From assembly GCA_018402155.1 (NCBI GenBank), contig JAGYJG010000001.1, positions 1,561,001-1,625,000 on the forward strand: a DNA stretch of 64,000 nt, read 5' to 3'. Both the position numbers and the translations under genes were made by a program. The notes beneath the pieces were generated by a model that worked only from the letters and a program-made list of their open reading frames with translations, was not told the DNA's origin and did not search any database. Positions 37,024 to 46,302 of this stretch are shown piece by piece. Origin of the DNA: Bacteroidia bacterium (GTDB lineage: Bacteria > Bacteroidota > Bacteroidia > NS11-12g > UBA9320). How positions within the stretch are numbered: the stretch's first letter is position 1; each line of letters opens with the position of its first letter.

Positions 37024-38045
37024 AACGTATACTAGTAACTGGTGGCGGAGCTCCCGGAGCTCCCGGCATTTTGAAAGCTATTCTTGACAATGCTCCATAC
37101 TTACGTGTTTACTCTTGTGATGTACAGCAACATACCGCCGGAAAATTGTTGGCTCACCACTACTTTACAGTGCCCTTAGGCTCTGATCCAAATTTTGCCG
37201 AAGCACTACTGAGCCAATGTTTAGCACACGGAATACAAGCAATACTGCCCATCACTACAAGAGAGCTAGAACCTCTAAGTAAAGTAAAAGACCTTTTCGA
37301 AGGCCACGGTATTCACCTCATAGTGAGCAACCTCACAGAACTAAATATAGCCAATGATAAAGGGAAGCTCTATTCATACCTCAATGCCCAACACATAGCA
37401 GTACCCGAGTTTGGCGTGGCACGCACATTTGATGAATACACAAGCGTAAAGAAAGCAATAAAAAAAAATAATACCACATTCATCATAAAACCATGCAATG
37501 CTAATGGTAGTAGGGGTTTTAGAATTATAAATAATACGATAAATAAACACGATTTACTTTTCAACCATAAACCAGACTCCACTTATATAACCGAAGAGGA
37601 ACTAGATCAAATACTATCCCAAGACTTCCCTCCTATTTTAATCTCTGAATACCTGCCAGGCGATGAATACACTGTAGACTGTTTAGTACATCACGGTGAT
37701 CCACAGCTCATAATACCTAGAAGGCGAGACAAAATGAATGCAGGCATCAGCGTAGCCGGAGAGATAGTAAACAATAGCGAAGTGATAGCCTACTGCACAG
37801 CCATATTGAAAACCCTAAAGCTACATGGACCAATCGGTATTCAGGTAAAATACAGCACCGAGAACAGGCCTTTACTTGTAGAGATAAATCCACGTATACA
37901 AGGTACAACAGTAGCATTGATGGGCGCAGGTATTAATATCCCCCTTTTGAGTCTAAAAAATACGTTGACTTCCAAAAATATAAACGAAATGCCTATACAC
38001 TGGGGAACACGATTTATTCGCCACTACTCAGAACTCTATTTTTAA
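37011..38045 (+). CDS. ATP-grasp enzyme (carbamoyl-phosphate-synthase-like ligase)
   Basis: The 344-aa protein has a pre-ATP-grasp Rossmann domain (RILVTGGGAPGAPGI at about 6-20), a central ATP-binding region (FIIKPCNANGSRGF, then LISEYLPGDEYTVDC) and the metal-binding LVEINPRIQGTT near residue 288. Such enzymes join a carboxylate to an amine. Because it overlaps the PIG-L deacetylase by 13 bp, a reaction on the free amine made by the deacetylase, such as aminoacylation of a sugar, is an attractive inference. No substrate is shown by sequence. Confidence 0.83.
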   Translation: METLKRILVTGGGAPGAPGILKAILDNAPYLRVYSCDVQQHTAGKLLAHHYFTVPLGSDPNFAEALLSQCLAHGIQAILPITTRELEPLSKVKDLFEGHGIHLIVSNLTELNIANDKGKLYSYLNAQHIAVPEFGVARTFDEYTSVKKAIKKNNTTFIIKPCNANGSRGFRIINNTINKHDLLFNHKPDSTYITEEELDQILSQDFPPILISEYLPGDEYTVDCLVHHGDPQLIIPRRRDKMNAGISVAGEIVNNSEVIAYCTAILKTLKLHGPIGIQVKYSTENRPLLVEINPRIQGTTVALMGAGINIPLLSLKNTLTSKNINEMPIHWGTRFIRHYSELYF

Positions 38046-38065
38046 CATATTTCTATTTTTTAAGA

Positions 38066-38073
38066 TATATTTG
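38066..38073 (+). promoter_or_regulatory. -7 box of ricT
   Basis: TATATTTG is an exact match; the leader to ATG 38173 is about 100 nt and ends in an A/T-rich AAGATAA-type repeat. Confidence 0.45.
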
Positions 38074-38172
38074 ACCGATGCATCCAAAGGGGTGTTGTTG
38101 GGTTCATTTTAAGGTATATACCCTCACTTACCTAGCTAAATAAGATAAAGATAATATAAAGATAAAACGAAT

Positions 38173-39468
38173 ATGGGATGCGGAAGTTGCGGAAATAATA
38201 ATGGGAGCCACAGCCCTGGATGTGGAAATAATGGGAGTTGTGATACAGGAAGTTGCAATAAACTGAATGTATACAATTGGCTCACAGATGTGGTTTTACC
38301 TGAAGATTACACGCCATTCAACATTGTAGAAGTTCGTTTTAAAGGTAGTAAAAAGCTTTTTTTTAAAAATGTAAATAATTTAGAACTTTTCACCGGTGAC
38401 CGTGTAATAGTAGATTCTGATGTAGGCTACGACGTAGGAAAAGTATCTCTAGCAGGTGAATTGGTAAAACTACATCTCAAGAAATATGGTGTGGATGAAA
38501 ACAGTAGCGAAATGCGCACTATACGAAGCATAGCCACCGATGAACAACTAGTAAAATACGAACACTATAAAAGTATAGAGCAAAAAACATTGGAAGAAGC
38601 ACGCACCATTGCTCTGCAGCTTCGCTTAAAAATGAAAATAAGCGATATAGAATTTCAAGGAGATGGTAAAAAAGTTACGTTTTACTATACCTCAGAAGGT
38701 AGGGTAGATTTTAGAGAACTCATCAGAAGGTATGCTTCATCGTTTAAAAGTAGAATACAAATGCTACAAGTGAGCTACCGTGAGGAAGCTTCAAGACTAG
38801 GGGGAATAGGTACTTGTGGGAGAGAGTTATGCTGCAGTACGTGGCTAACAGACTATAAAGTAGTAAGTATGGGAACCGCCAAAACACAAAACCTAAGTAT
38901 AAATATGCTAAAACTAAGTGGGCAGTGTGGAAGACTCAAATGCTGTTTAAACTATGAGTTAGAATCTTATCACGACGCACTGAAATCTTTTCCCAATGAA
39001 AAAATTAAATTAAAGACTGAATCCGGTCTTGCCAGCTTGCGCAAGATAGATATACTAAAGGGTACCGCGTGGTACTGTTACGAAAAAAGCTTTGACTGGA
39101 TACCCGTAAATGTGGAGCGTGTAAATGAAATAATAGCCTTAAATAAAGAGGGGAAAACACCACCAACACTGAGCGATACCGCACTAGGTGCAGAGGTAGC
39201 TTTTAAAACACTAGAGTACAAGGACGACCTTCTGGGTGATACGGACTTGACACGAATGGACGAAAAAAATAAGCGCAGTAACGCACCAAAAAAAAATAAA
39301 CGTAATGGGAAAACACGAAATACACCAAAACTAGAAAACAAAACAGGCAAAAAGCCCCAAGGGGAAAGATCTGATGCCCCACGTAATGGAAACAACAACC
39401 GCAAGCCCAACCCAAACCGTAGACCTCAAAAGAACAATAACGGCCCGAAGCCTGAAAACAAAGACTAA
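38173..39468 (+). CDS. ricT: RicT/PSP1-domain protein with Cys-rich N-terminus
   Basis: The 431-aa protein has a PSP1 C-terminal domain as in B. subtilis YaaT/RicT, part of a complex controlling mRNA processing and development. The hallmark cysteines are in GTCGRELCCSTWL and SGQCGRLKCCLNYE (about 217-262). The N-terminus carries five additional cysteines in 28 residues (3, 6, 17, 23, 28) in a Gly/Asn/Ser context. The C-terminal 80 residues are Lys/Arg/Asn/Pro-rich and probably disordered, perhaps RNA-binding. In Bacillus the partners RicA and RicF help hold Fe-S clusters; no such genes are nearby. Confidence 0.82.
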   Translation: MGCGSCGNNNGSHSPGCGNNGSCDTGSCNKLNVYNWLTDVVLPEDYTPFNIVEVRFKGSKKLFFKNVNNLELFTGDRVIVDSDVGYDVGKVSLAGELVKLHLKKYGVDENSSEMRTIRSIATDEQLVKYEHYKSIEQKTLEEARTIALQLRLKMKISDIEFQGDGKKVTFYYTSEGRVDFRELIRRYASSFKSRIQMLQVSYREEASRLGGIGTCGRELCCSTWLTDYKVVSMGTAKTQNLSINMLKLSGQCGRLKCCLNYELESYHDALKSFPNEKIKLKTESGLASLRKIDILKGTAWYCYEKSFDWIPVNVERVNEIIALNKEGKTPPTLSDTALGAEVAFKTLEYKDDLLGDTDLTRMDEKNKRSNAPKKNKRNGKTRNTPKLENKTGKKPQGERSDAPRNGNNNRKPNPNRRPQKNNNGPKPENKD

Positions 39469-40256
39469 TGCAAGAGAGGCATTCCAATAGAAAACGCTAC
39501 TTTGATGAACAAGGACTGACAACTGCCAAATTTGTTATTCCATATCTCTTAGACCTTATCACAATCACTCCAGAAACCTCTGTACTAGAAATTGGCTGTG
39601 GAGAGGCCGGCAATCTTAAACCTTTCTTAGATATGGGATGCAAGCGCGTGGTAGGTATCGATATTTCCGAAGGTAAAATTAACAACGGAAAAAAATTCTT
39701 TTCCGATCATCCTAACATAGCCAACCTTGAACTAATCGCCGAAAATATATACGACACTGTATCTCCCGAAGAATTTGATATCATCATAAGTAGAGATGTC
39801 ATTGAACACATCCCAAATCAAGAGCTTTTTATGGCCAGATGTCGTGATTTCTTGAAACCTAATGGTATTTATTTCATTGGTTTCCCACCTTGGTACAACC
39901 CATTTGGAGGACACCAGCAGATGCTCAAACACAAAATATTTTCGAAGTTACCCTATTTTCATATTATACCTAGGCCTCTGTACACCAGCATATTAAAACT
40001 CATAGGTACATCAGAAAACTCTATAAAAGCTGCCCTCGAAATATATGATACTCGAATCACAATCGAAAAGCTAAATAGTATTTTGAAAAAAAATAACTAC
40101 ACTGTGCTCAAAAAAACCGACTGGCTGTTTAATCCCAACTACGAAACTAAGTTTGGTATAAAACCCCGAAAACAGTTAGCTATTGTGAGTGCTATACCTT
40201 TCTTCAGAAATTTTTTGACTACCGCATCCTACTATGTGGTGCGTGCCAACAAGTAG
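39468..40256 (+). CDS. class I SAM-dependent methyltransferase
   Basis: The 262-aa protein has the Rossmann methyltransferase core: motif I VLEIGCGEAGNLKPF at about 39-53, acidic loop VVGIDISEGKI, and DIIISRDVIEHIPN (about 104-117), the UbiE/COQ5-like pattern. The substrate is unknown. Two aromatic-rich segments after residue 140 (FIGFPPWYNPFGG) resemble glycan or lipid-linked substrate methyltransferases. Its ATG overlaps the ricT stop (TAATG), so it is translated in the ricT message. Confidence 0.78.
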   Translation: MQERHSNRKRYFDEQGLTTAKFVIPYLLDLITITPETSVLEIGCGEAGNLKPFLDMGCKRVVGIDISEGKINNGKKFFSDHPNIANLELIAENIYDTVSPEEFDIIISRDVIEHIPNQELFMARCRDFLKPNGIYFIGFPPWYNPFGGHQQMLKHKIFSKLPYFHIIPRPLYTSILKLIGTSENSIKAALEIYDTRITIEKLNSILKKNNYTVLKKTDWLFNPNYETKFGIKPRKQLAIVSAIPFFRNFLTTASYYVVRANK

Positions 40257-40322
40257 AGCTTTCTAAAAAATTAAATTCAATTATTATTTAGGATGCCCAT
40301 TTATATTTTGGAAAGGTGATAT

Positions 40323-40368
40323 ACACGGCTTTGTTCATTTACAACAAATCTGCCTCGCTATGCCGTGT
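40323..40368. terminator. candidate bidirectional terminator hairpin
   Basis: Between the convergent methyltransferase and recR genes, ACACGGC (40323-40329) pairs with GCCGTGT (40362-40368), and TTTGTT (40330-40335) with AACAAA (40343-40348), with one 13-nt bulge. Position between two converging genes supports termination, but no clear T-run follows. Confidence 0.4.
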
Positions 40369-40379
40369 TCAACTCAAGC

Positions 40380-40979
40380 TTACAAATTTGTGCGGTTACG
40401 GATGGAGCGTGCCAATGACATTTCATCCGCATATTCCAATTCGCCTCCCACTGATATTCCTTTGCTAAGCGTGGTAACATGTATTCCCTTTTCGCGCAGT
40501 TTTTTGGCAATATAATATTCTGTAGTATCTCCTTCTAAAGTAGAACTTAGTGCTAAAATTGCTTCTTTTATTGCCCCAGTATCCGCACGCTGCAATAGTT
40601 CAGGAATTTTAATGTCACTAGGGCCTATTCCATCTACAGGAGAAATCAAGCCACCAAGCACATGAAAATGCCCATTGTACTGCCCAGTATTTTCGATAGC
40701 TATGACGTCTTGAAAATCTTTGACCACACATACAGTACTTTCATCTTTACTTGGAGATGTGCACACATTACAAAGTTCTGCATCACTGATGTTATAACAT
40801 TGCCTGCAAAACTTGATTTCAGTGCGCATAGTAAGCAGAGCTTGGCTCAGCTCTATAGTATCGCTTTCTGTCTTTTTGAGGAGGTGCAAAGCCATACGCA
40901 GGGCGCTTTTTTGCCCTATACCCGGAAATTTTGACAGATGCTCTACCGCTTTATTGATTAAATTTGATGACGTGCTCAT
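40380..40979 (-). CDS. recR: recombination protein RecR
   Basis: The 199-aa protein acts with RecF/RecO in loading RecA at gaps. It has the helix-hairpin-helix HLSKFPGIGQKSALRMALHLL, a four-cysteine zinc finger CRQCYN...CNVC at about 56-70, and the Toprim domain (VCVVKDFQDVIAIE, GTEYIAKKLREKG). The start is ATG 40979 (MSTSSNLINKAVEHL): the ATG at 41012 lies upstream of the -7 box at 40990-40997. Length fits the family. Confidence 0.95.
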   Translation of the reverse strand: MSTSSNLINKAVEHLSKFPGIGQKSALRMALHLLKKTESDTIELSQALLTMRTEIKFCRQCYNISDAELCNVCTSPSKDESTVCVVKDFQDVIAIENTGQYNGHFHVLGGLISPVDGIGPSDIKIPELLQRADTGAIKEAILALSSTLEGDTTEYYIAKKLREKGIHVTTLSKGISVGGELEYADEMSLARSIRNRTNL

Positions 40980-40989
40980 TGATGCGTAG

Positions 40990-40997
40990 CAAATGTA
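40990..40997 (-). promoter_or_regulatory. -7 box of recR
   Basis: TACATTTG on the minus strand, 10 bases before ATG 40979; it excludes the upstream ATG. Confidence 0.55.
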
Positions 40998-41299
40998 AAT
41001 ACTTCTTAGCACAACAAATACCTAAACACGATTGTTTCAAAATAGTGTAAACCTATTTTACTTGTCTTTAAAAGTGTTTTGAGCAAATTTGGTACTTTAA
41101 ACACCAATACAATTTGAAAAAAAAACATGCACAGAATTTCTTTGATAGCACCACAGAAAAAGAAAATATTTTCACCAACTTTTGCGCCCATACTCCCCTG
41201 CATCTACTGCTAGAATTTAGACATAAGTAAATTTTAAAAATACTACATTAAAGCCTGCAAAAAAACTGTACCCAGACATACAACAAATACAAGTCTGAT

Positions 41300-41698
41300 G
41301 TGTTAAACTTGCACAACATAGTGAAACGTACAGATAAAATAAGGATAACCGCAACTCCGAAACATGTGCCTGATCAGGCGCTACGTGGGGCAAAGTATGT
41401 GTTCACATATACTATTACCATAACTAATAATAGCCCAGAAACAGTTCAACTAATGCGGAGACATTGGTATATTAAAGATGGTGTTTTTGGTGAACGAGAG
41501 GTAGAAGGCGAAGGTGTGATAGGACAGCAACCTACACTAGAACCTGGCGAAACTTTTGAATACCAATCCTGGTGCCCCGTATCTCAAGATTATGGCAGTA
41601 TGCGGGGTTATTTTACGTTCACAGAGCTACGCACCAGCAAAATGATACGAGCAGAAATAGACACTTTTTTGCTAATGCCAGAAGAGGCTTTGAACTAA
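41300..41698 (+). CDS. apaG: ApaG domain protein
   Basis: This protein of up to 132 aa is a fibronectin-type-III-like beta-sandwich, matching ApaG (DUF525), linked to Mg2+/Co2+ resistance phenotypes in enterobacteria. Motifs are YVFTYTITITNNSPETVQL, RHWYIKDG and GVIGQQPTLEPGETFEYQSWCPV. There is no ATG before the core: the frame begins at GTG 41300, with a second GTG at 41321 (before KRTDKIRI) as the alternative. A TAAACTTG string at 41304-41311 is a one-mismatch -7 box and would favour the later GTG. It overlaps uppP at the 3' end by 4 bp. Confidence 0.88.
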   Translation: MLNLHNIVKRTDKIRITATPKHVPDQALRGAKYVFTYTITITNNSPETVQLMRRHWYIKDGVFGEREVEGEGVIGQQPTLEPGETFEYQSWCPVSQDYGSMRGYFTFTELRTSKMIRAEIDTFLLMPEEALN

Positions 41699-42507
41699 GA
41701 AAAGAAAAGAGAATATACTATACCCACAAAACCAACTGCCCAACAGTAGTAGGCGAAATAGAATAGTTTACTTTTTTTCACTATTGCAATCATCCATTTA
41801 CACGCAAAATATCCAGCTATCAAAGCTGCAAAAAACCCAACAAACATAGTACTATCTAGAAGAAGAGCACTAGCCTGATCAACTTCACTAAGATCTAAAT
41901 AATCTTTAAATTCTTTGGCCATTGCACCAAAAATAAGGGGCAAAACCATCAGAAAACTAAACCGAGCTGCCTTTTCACGGTCTATTCCAAGCATTACTGC
42001 TGTAGCTATCGTGCTTCCGCTTCTGCTTATGCCTGGCATTATGGCTATAGCTTGTACAACTCCCAAAAATGCAGCATTTGCACTTGTTACCTCTCCACTT
42101 TTTTTTGTAGCTCTATCAGAGTAAAAAAGAACAACTCCAGTAATCAAGAGCATAGCACTAACCAGAAGCACATTACCACTGTAAAAATCATCGATTTGGT
42201 CTTTCAAAAAGACACCTACTAACGCTGCAGGTATCATGGACAATACAATGAAATACGAAAAGCGCGTTTCCGCATTCCATTTAAATTGAAAAAGCCCTCT
42301 AAAAATACCTAAGATATCTTTCCAAAATACAAAAATGGTACTAAGTGCTGTAGCAAAATGCAGTACCACAGTAAATAGAAGTCCCGCTTCCTTTTCTTCT
42401 ATTCCAAAAATAGCTTTGCCCAGCTCTATATGTCCGCTGCTACTTACGGGCAAAAATTCGGTCAGCCCTTGGACTACACCAAGTACAATAGATTCCCAAA
42501 TGGTCAT
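41695..42507 (-). CDS. uppP: undecaprenyl-diphosphate phosphatase
   Basis: The 270-aa integral membrane enzyme recycles the C55 lipid carrier for peptidoglycan and surface glycans, and confers bacitracin tolerance. Both family motifs are present: QGLTEFLPVSSSGHIEL (about 14-30) and PGISRSGSTI (about 157-166), with eight transmembrane segments. Length is normal. Its start overlaps the stop of the DUF3098 gene by one base. It serves the same lipid-linked precursors as the glycan locus. Confidence 0.94.
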   Translation of the reverse strand: MTIWESIVLGVVQGLTEFLPVSSSGHIELGKAIFGIEEKEAGLLFTVVLHFATALSTIFVFWKDILGIFRGLFQFKWNAETRFSYFIVLSMIPAALVGVFLKDQIDDFYSGNVLLVSAMLLITGVVLFYSDRATKKSGEVTSANAAFLGVVQAIAIMPGISRSGSTIATAVMLGIDREKAARFSFLMVLPLIFGAMAKEFKDYLDLSEVDQASALLLDSTMFVGFFAALIAGYFACKWMIAIVKKSKLFYFAYYCWAVGFVGIVYSLFFS

Positions 42508-42743
42508 TACTCGCCTTTAGGCTTTTTCATAATCGCTACTATCTCTATAACAAAACCAGCAATAACTACTATAGGTGCCAAGGTTGTTTTTCTGAAATCA
42601 TAGATATCTTCTTTACCATACATAAGAATAAAGCCCAATACGATGACACCTAGACCTATAAGCATCCACATATAGTTTTCTTTCCTAAAAATAAATTCTT
42701 GTTTGACAGATGTGTTGGTCTCTGTTTTCTTTGCTTTTGCCAT
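42507..42743 (-). CDS. DUF3098 family small membrane protein
   Basis: The 78-aa protein has a basic, polar N-terminus and two transmembrane helices (about 31-45 and 56-72), with FRKENYMWMLIGLGVIVLGF typical of DUF3098. The family is found in Bacteroidota and lies next to uppP in many of their genomes. Its function is unknown. Coupling with uppP (one-base overlap) suggests a helper role for that enzyme, which is only inference. Confidence 0.8.
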   Translation of the reverse strand: MAKAKKTETNTSVKQEFIFRKENYMWMLIGLGVIVLGFILMYGKEDIYDFRKTTLAPIVVIAGFVIEIVAIMKKPKGE

Positions 42744-43157
42744 GCTGTTTTTTTCTATATCTCTATATTGAAATTGTAGTATAAATGCTCCTACCTCAAA
42801 TGGTGAAGAGTCTTATATATTATAGGCAAAAATAACATCAAAATGGTTTGAAACCAGTTTTGTATTAAATCCTTTATTTTTTTGCTGCTTGCTAATCGCT
42901 CGTGCTACTTTTTAAAACCTTCTCTCACAATGCATTTACAAAGCAGCATGCACAGATGTAAAAACTCCTTCCAACTAGATTTACCGTACAATTTACCCCT
43001 ACTCAAAGGAATCTACCTCCATAAATTTTCCTACAAATAAAGTGTTATACCAAACACCGATAGTACTGCCAAAAGTCATTATAAAGCCTTTTACCACCCA
43101 CAAAATAATCGTCAATCAAAAAATAATAAGATTTAAACAAAATAAACCGTGTTCTAC
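42744..43157. other. intergenic region upstream of leuS
   Basis: About 410 bp between DUF3098 and the leuS promoter. An open frame runs through 43042-43185 into leuS but it is upstream of the -7 box and is not expected to be translated. No other structure was recognised. Confidence 0.4.
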
Positions 43158-43165
43158 TACCTTTG
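43158..43165 (+). promoter_or_regulatory. -7 box of leuS
   Basis: TACCTTTG is an exact -7 match 20 bases before ATG 43186, which fixes that start. Confidence 0.55.
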
Positions 43166-43185
43166 AACCTTCACACAAAAACTCA

Positions 43186-45972
43186 ATGAGTACCTACGAT
43201 TTTGAAGCAATAGAGAGCAAGTGGCAAACTGAGTGGTCTGCCAAGCAAGTATATAAAACTGACATTGACCAAAACAAACCAAAATTTTATGTGCTAGATA
43301 TGTTTCCATATCCAAGTGGGGCTGGTTTACACGTAGGTCACCCACTAGGCTATATTGCCACAGATATTGTAGCACGTTACAAACGACTAAACGGATACAA
43401 TGTGCTTCATCCTATGGGTTTTGATGCCTTTGGCCTACCGGCTGAGCAATATGCTATACAAACTGGCCAACACCCTGCAATTACCACAAAAGAAAATCTA
43501 CAACGGTATAAAGAACAACTCAACCGCATAGGCTTTAGCTATGACTGGCAACGAGAAATATGTACTACAGACCCTAGTTACTATCGCTGGACGCAGTGGA
43601 TTTTTATTCAACTTTTTGAATCTTGGTATAATAAAAAAACAAATAAAGCTGAAAATATAAATGCGTTAATCACCATTTTTGAAAATGAAGGCAATGTGCA
43701 TGTTTTACATCACGGCGAAGATGTATATGCCTTCACAGCAGAAGACTGGGAAAGAAAAACCCCACAAGAAAAAGAATCTGTACTTCAATCCTATCGCCTT
43801 GCATATCAAAAAGAAACCACCGTAAACTGGTGCGAAGAATTGGGCACAGTACTAGCCAATGATGAAGTAAAAAATGGTCTATCTGAACGCGGAGGATATC
43901 CCGTAACTCAAAAGGTAATGAAGCAGTGGTATCTGCGCATAACTGCATACGCCGACAGATTATTAGAGGGACTAAATCGTATAGAGTGGAGCGACAGCAT
44001 AAAAGAAACCCAACGCAATTGGATAGGACGTAGCGAAGGAGCTTCTGTAAGATTTCAAGTGGATACAAATGGCCACATCCCGGGTACTGACTATTCTAAG
44101 ATAACAGCAAATGAATCGCCAATTTATATTGAAGTTTTCACCACCAGACCAGATACTATATTTGGCTGTACATTTATGGTACTCGCTCCAGACCACGAGC
44201 TAGTATCTGCAATAACTACCAAATCTCAAAGCCCAGCAGTAGAAAAATACGCACAAATAGCGAGTAACAAATCTGAACTACAACGTAAAAAGGATAAAGA
44301 GATAAGTGGAGTTTTTACAGGAGCCTATGTGTCGCATCCCTTTACACAAAAAAAACTACCCGTCTATATTTCTGAATATGTGCTGAGTGGATATGGAACT
44401 GGAGCTATAATGGCTGTACCTGCCCACGATGAGCGTGACCACGCTTTTGCCAAAAAATTTAATTTAGACATTGTGCAGGTAGTAGGTTCAGACCAAAAAA
44501 TAGATATACAAGAACATAGCTATAATGCCAAGGAAGGCCGCTTGATGAATAGCGAAAATTTTGACCGACTAACCGTGAAAGAAGGAATGGCTGCCATCAT
44601 CCAATTGGCAGAAGAACGTGGTTTTGGTACAAAAAAAATCAACTATAAACTACGAGACGCAGGATTTAGTCGGCAGAGATATTGGGGCGAACCATTTCCC
44701 ATAGTGCATCAAAATGGAATACCTAAACCCATTAAAGAATTGCCCGTAGAACTGCCCACAGTAGATAGCTACATAGCCAAAGGAACTGGAGAAAGCCCAC
44801 TAGCCAATAACCCAGAGTGGGTAAATACGCCAAACGGCCGCCGCGAAACCGACACCATGCCAGGATATGCTGGCAGCAGTTGGTATTTTCTTCGCTATAT
44901 GGATTCTACTAATGAAGAGAGATTTGCGAGCGAAGAATCTCTGAAATACTGGAATCAAGTAGACCTATACATTGGTGGCACAGAGCACGCTACGGGACAC
45001 TTGCTATACAGCAGGTTTTGGACCAAGTTTTTGTACGATAGAGGCCACTTACTCTTTGATGAGCCGTTTAAAAAACTGGTAAACCAAGGAATGATACAAG
45101 GAGAAAGTATGTTACTAGAAGTAGGTGAAAGAGAGCTACATATACCCGTTTATCTCGCAAATAAAGATGCTACCATAACACGTGAAAAACTAGAAAAACT
45201 AAAAAGCCAAGATAACAGATTTCATTCTGTAGACCTAAGCAAACTTACCTATGCTTCCACTGGGATAAAGCTAAGAACCCAAGTAGAAAAAATGTCAAAA
45301 TCCAAATTTAATGTTGTAAACCCCGATGATATCTGTGAGCAATTTGGCGCAGATACACTTCGACTATACGAAATGTTCCTTGGTCCGCTAGAAGACAGTA
45401 AACCTTGGAGCACCAAAGGTATAGATGGTACACATCGCTTTCTGAAAAAACTATGGGCATTATTTTATGACAGAGACGGCACTGCTATTTGGACTACGTC
45501 TGAACCTTCCAAAGACTCCTTAAAAACCATGCATCAAACTATAAAAAAGATAACTGAAGACATTGAATGCATGTCGCTCAACACTTCAGTAGCTCAATTT
45601 ATGATTTGTGTAAACGAACTAACCAGCCAAAAATGCACCAGCAAAGTAGTGTTAGAAAATGTGCTTATTTTATTGGCACCCTTTGCACCACATATCACCG
45701 AAGAGCTATGGCATGCACTTGGCAATGAAGGCTTTATAGCCAATGCAAAATGGCCATTATACGATGAAAGTAAACTGACAGAAAGCACTAAGATTTATCC
45801 TATATCTATCAATGGAAAAACAAGGACAAATTTGGAATTCCCGCTTGACATGAGCAAAGAAGAAATAGAAAGTCGTGTACTAGACAATGATATCGTAAAG
45901 AAGTGGCTGAGCGGAGCTGCACCCAAAAAAGTGATCGTAATACCTGGCAAAATTGTGAATGTGGTTATTTGA
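43186..45972 (+). CDS. leuS: leucyl-tRNA synthetase
   Basis: This 928-aa class I synthetase charges tRNA-Leu. The HIGH-type motif is in PYPSGAGLHVGHPLGY (about 44-59), the editing domain contains TTRPDTIFGCTF, and the KMSKS motif EKMSKSKF is near residue 702, followed by ADTLRLYEMF. The anticodon-binding helical bundle and the C-terminal domain are complete. The start is ATG 43186 (MSTYDFEAIESKWQ), in agreement with the family and with the promoter box; the 48 upstream codons are not family sequence. Monocistronic. Confidence 0.96.
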   Translation: MSTYDFEAIESKWQTEWSAKQVYKTDIDQNKPKFYVLDMFPYPSGAGLHVGHPLGYIATDIVARYKRLNGYNVLHPMGFDAFGLPAEQYAIQTGQHPAITTKENLQRYKEQLNRIGFSYDWQREICTTDPSYYRWTQWIFIQLFESWYNKKTNKAENINALITIFENEGNVHVLHHGEDVYAFTAEDWERKTPQEKESVLQSYRLAYQKETTVNWCEELGTVLANDEVKNGLSERGGYPVTQKVMKQWYLRITAYADRLLEGLNRIEWSDSIKETQRNWIGRSEGASVRFQVDTNGHIPGTDYSKITANESPIYIEVFTTRPDTIFGCTFMVLAPDHELVSAITTKSQSPAVEKYAQIASNKSELQRKKDKEISGVFTGAYVSHPFTQKKLPVYISEYVLSGYGTGAIMAVPAHDERDHAFAKKFNLDIVQVVGSDQKIDIQEHSYNAKEGRLMNSENFDRLTVKEGMAAIIQLAEERGFGTKKINYKLRDAGFSRQRYWGEPFPIVHQNGIPKPIKELPVELPTVDSYIAKGTGESPLANNPEWVNTPNGRRETDTMPGYAGSSWYFLRYMDSTNEERFASEESLKYWNQVDLYIGGTEHATGHLLYSRFWTKFLYDRGHLLFDEPFKKLVNQGMIQGESMLLEVGERELHIPVYLANKDATITREKLEKLKSQDNRFHSVDLSKLTYASTGIKLRTQVEKMSKSKFNVVNPDDICEQFGADTLRLYEMFLGPLEDSKPWSTKGIDGTHRFLKKLWALFYDRDGTAIWTTSEPSKDSLKTMHQTIKKITEDIECMSLNTSVAQFMICVNELTSQKCTSKVVLENVLILLAPFAPHITEELWHALGNEGFIANAKWPLYDESKLTESTKIYPISINGKTRTNLEFPLDMSKEEIESRVLDNDIVKKWLSGAAPKKVIVIPGKIVNVVI

Positions 45973-46123
45973 AAATCGTAGCTTTCACCCACTATGTAAC
46001 TTTTGGAAACGGTAACCCTGACAAAAAAATGGGGCATACTGAAATATCCCAAAACAATCAATTGCAATGTATTTCACCTTCATTTGCTATTCTATTTCCG
46101 TATTGATTAGGTGACTTCTAGTA

Positions 46124-46175
46124 CCTTAAAAATAGCCCCAATATTTTCGAAACTTTTGAATCTGCGTGTACAATG
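46124..46175 (-). pseudogene. remnant of the antitoxin 5' end (repeat copy A1)
   Basis: This 52-bp stretch is nearly identical to the 46736-46788 segment inside the antitoxin gene. On the minus strand it still encodes IVHADSKVSK, then a one-base deletion shifts the frame. It lacks a start codon and the rest of the gene. With repeat B1 it is the left half of a decayed tandem duplication. The surrounding 45973-46302 gap contains nothing else recognisable. Confidence 0.7.
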
Positions 46176-46252
46176 CTGTATCCCTATTTGAGAATCCTTA
46201 TATGCTAATTAAAAACAATGCTTTTTCCTTAGTGCATTTGTTATTACACTAG

Positions 46253-46288
46253 CCCCCCTTCTATAAACTCAGGACAGCCTGCGGCGCA
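46253..46288. repeat. direct repeat B1 (36 bp)
   Basis: The string beginning CCCCCCTTCTATAAACTCAG and ending GCGGCGCA occurs here and at 46883-46918 with one mismatch. The order A1-B1 then A2-B2 (spacing 129 and 147 bp) shows that a segment was duplicated in tandem. Confidence 0.8.
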
Positions 46289-46302
46289 GAGAGCCCATAT
46301 TG

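Noticed and set aside
43042..43185. N-terminal extension of leuS
   Set aside because: It lies upstream of the -7 box at 43158-43165 and does not match the LeuRS family, so the start is 43186.
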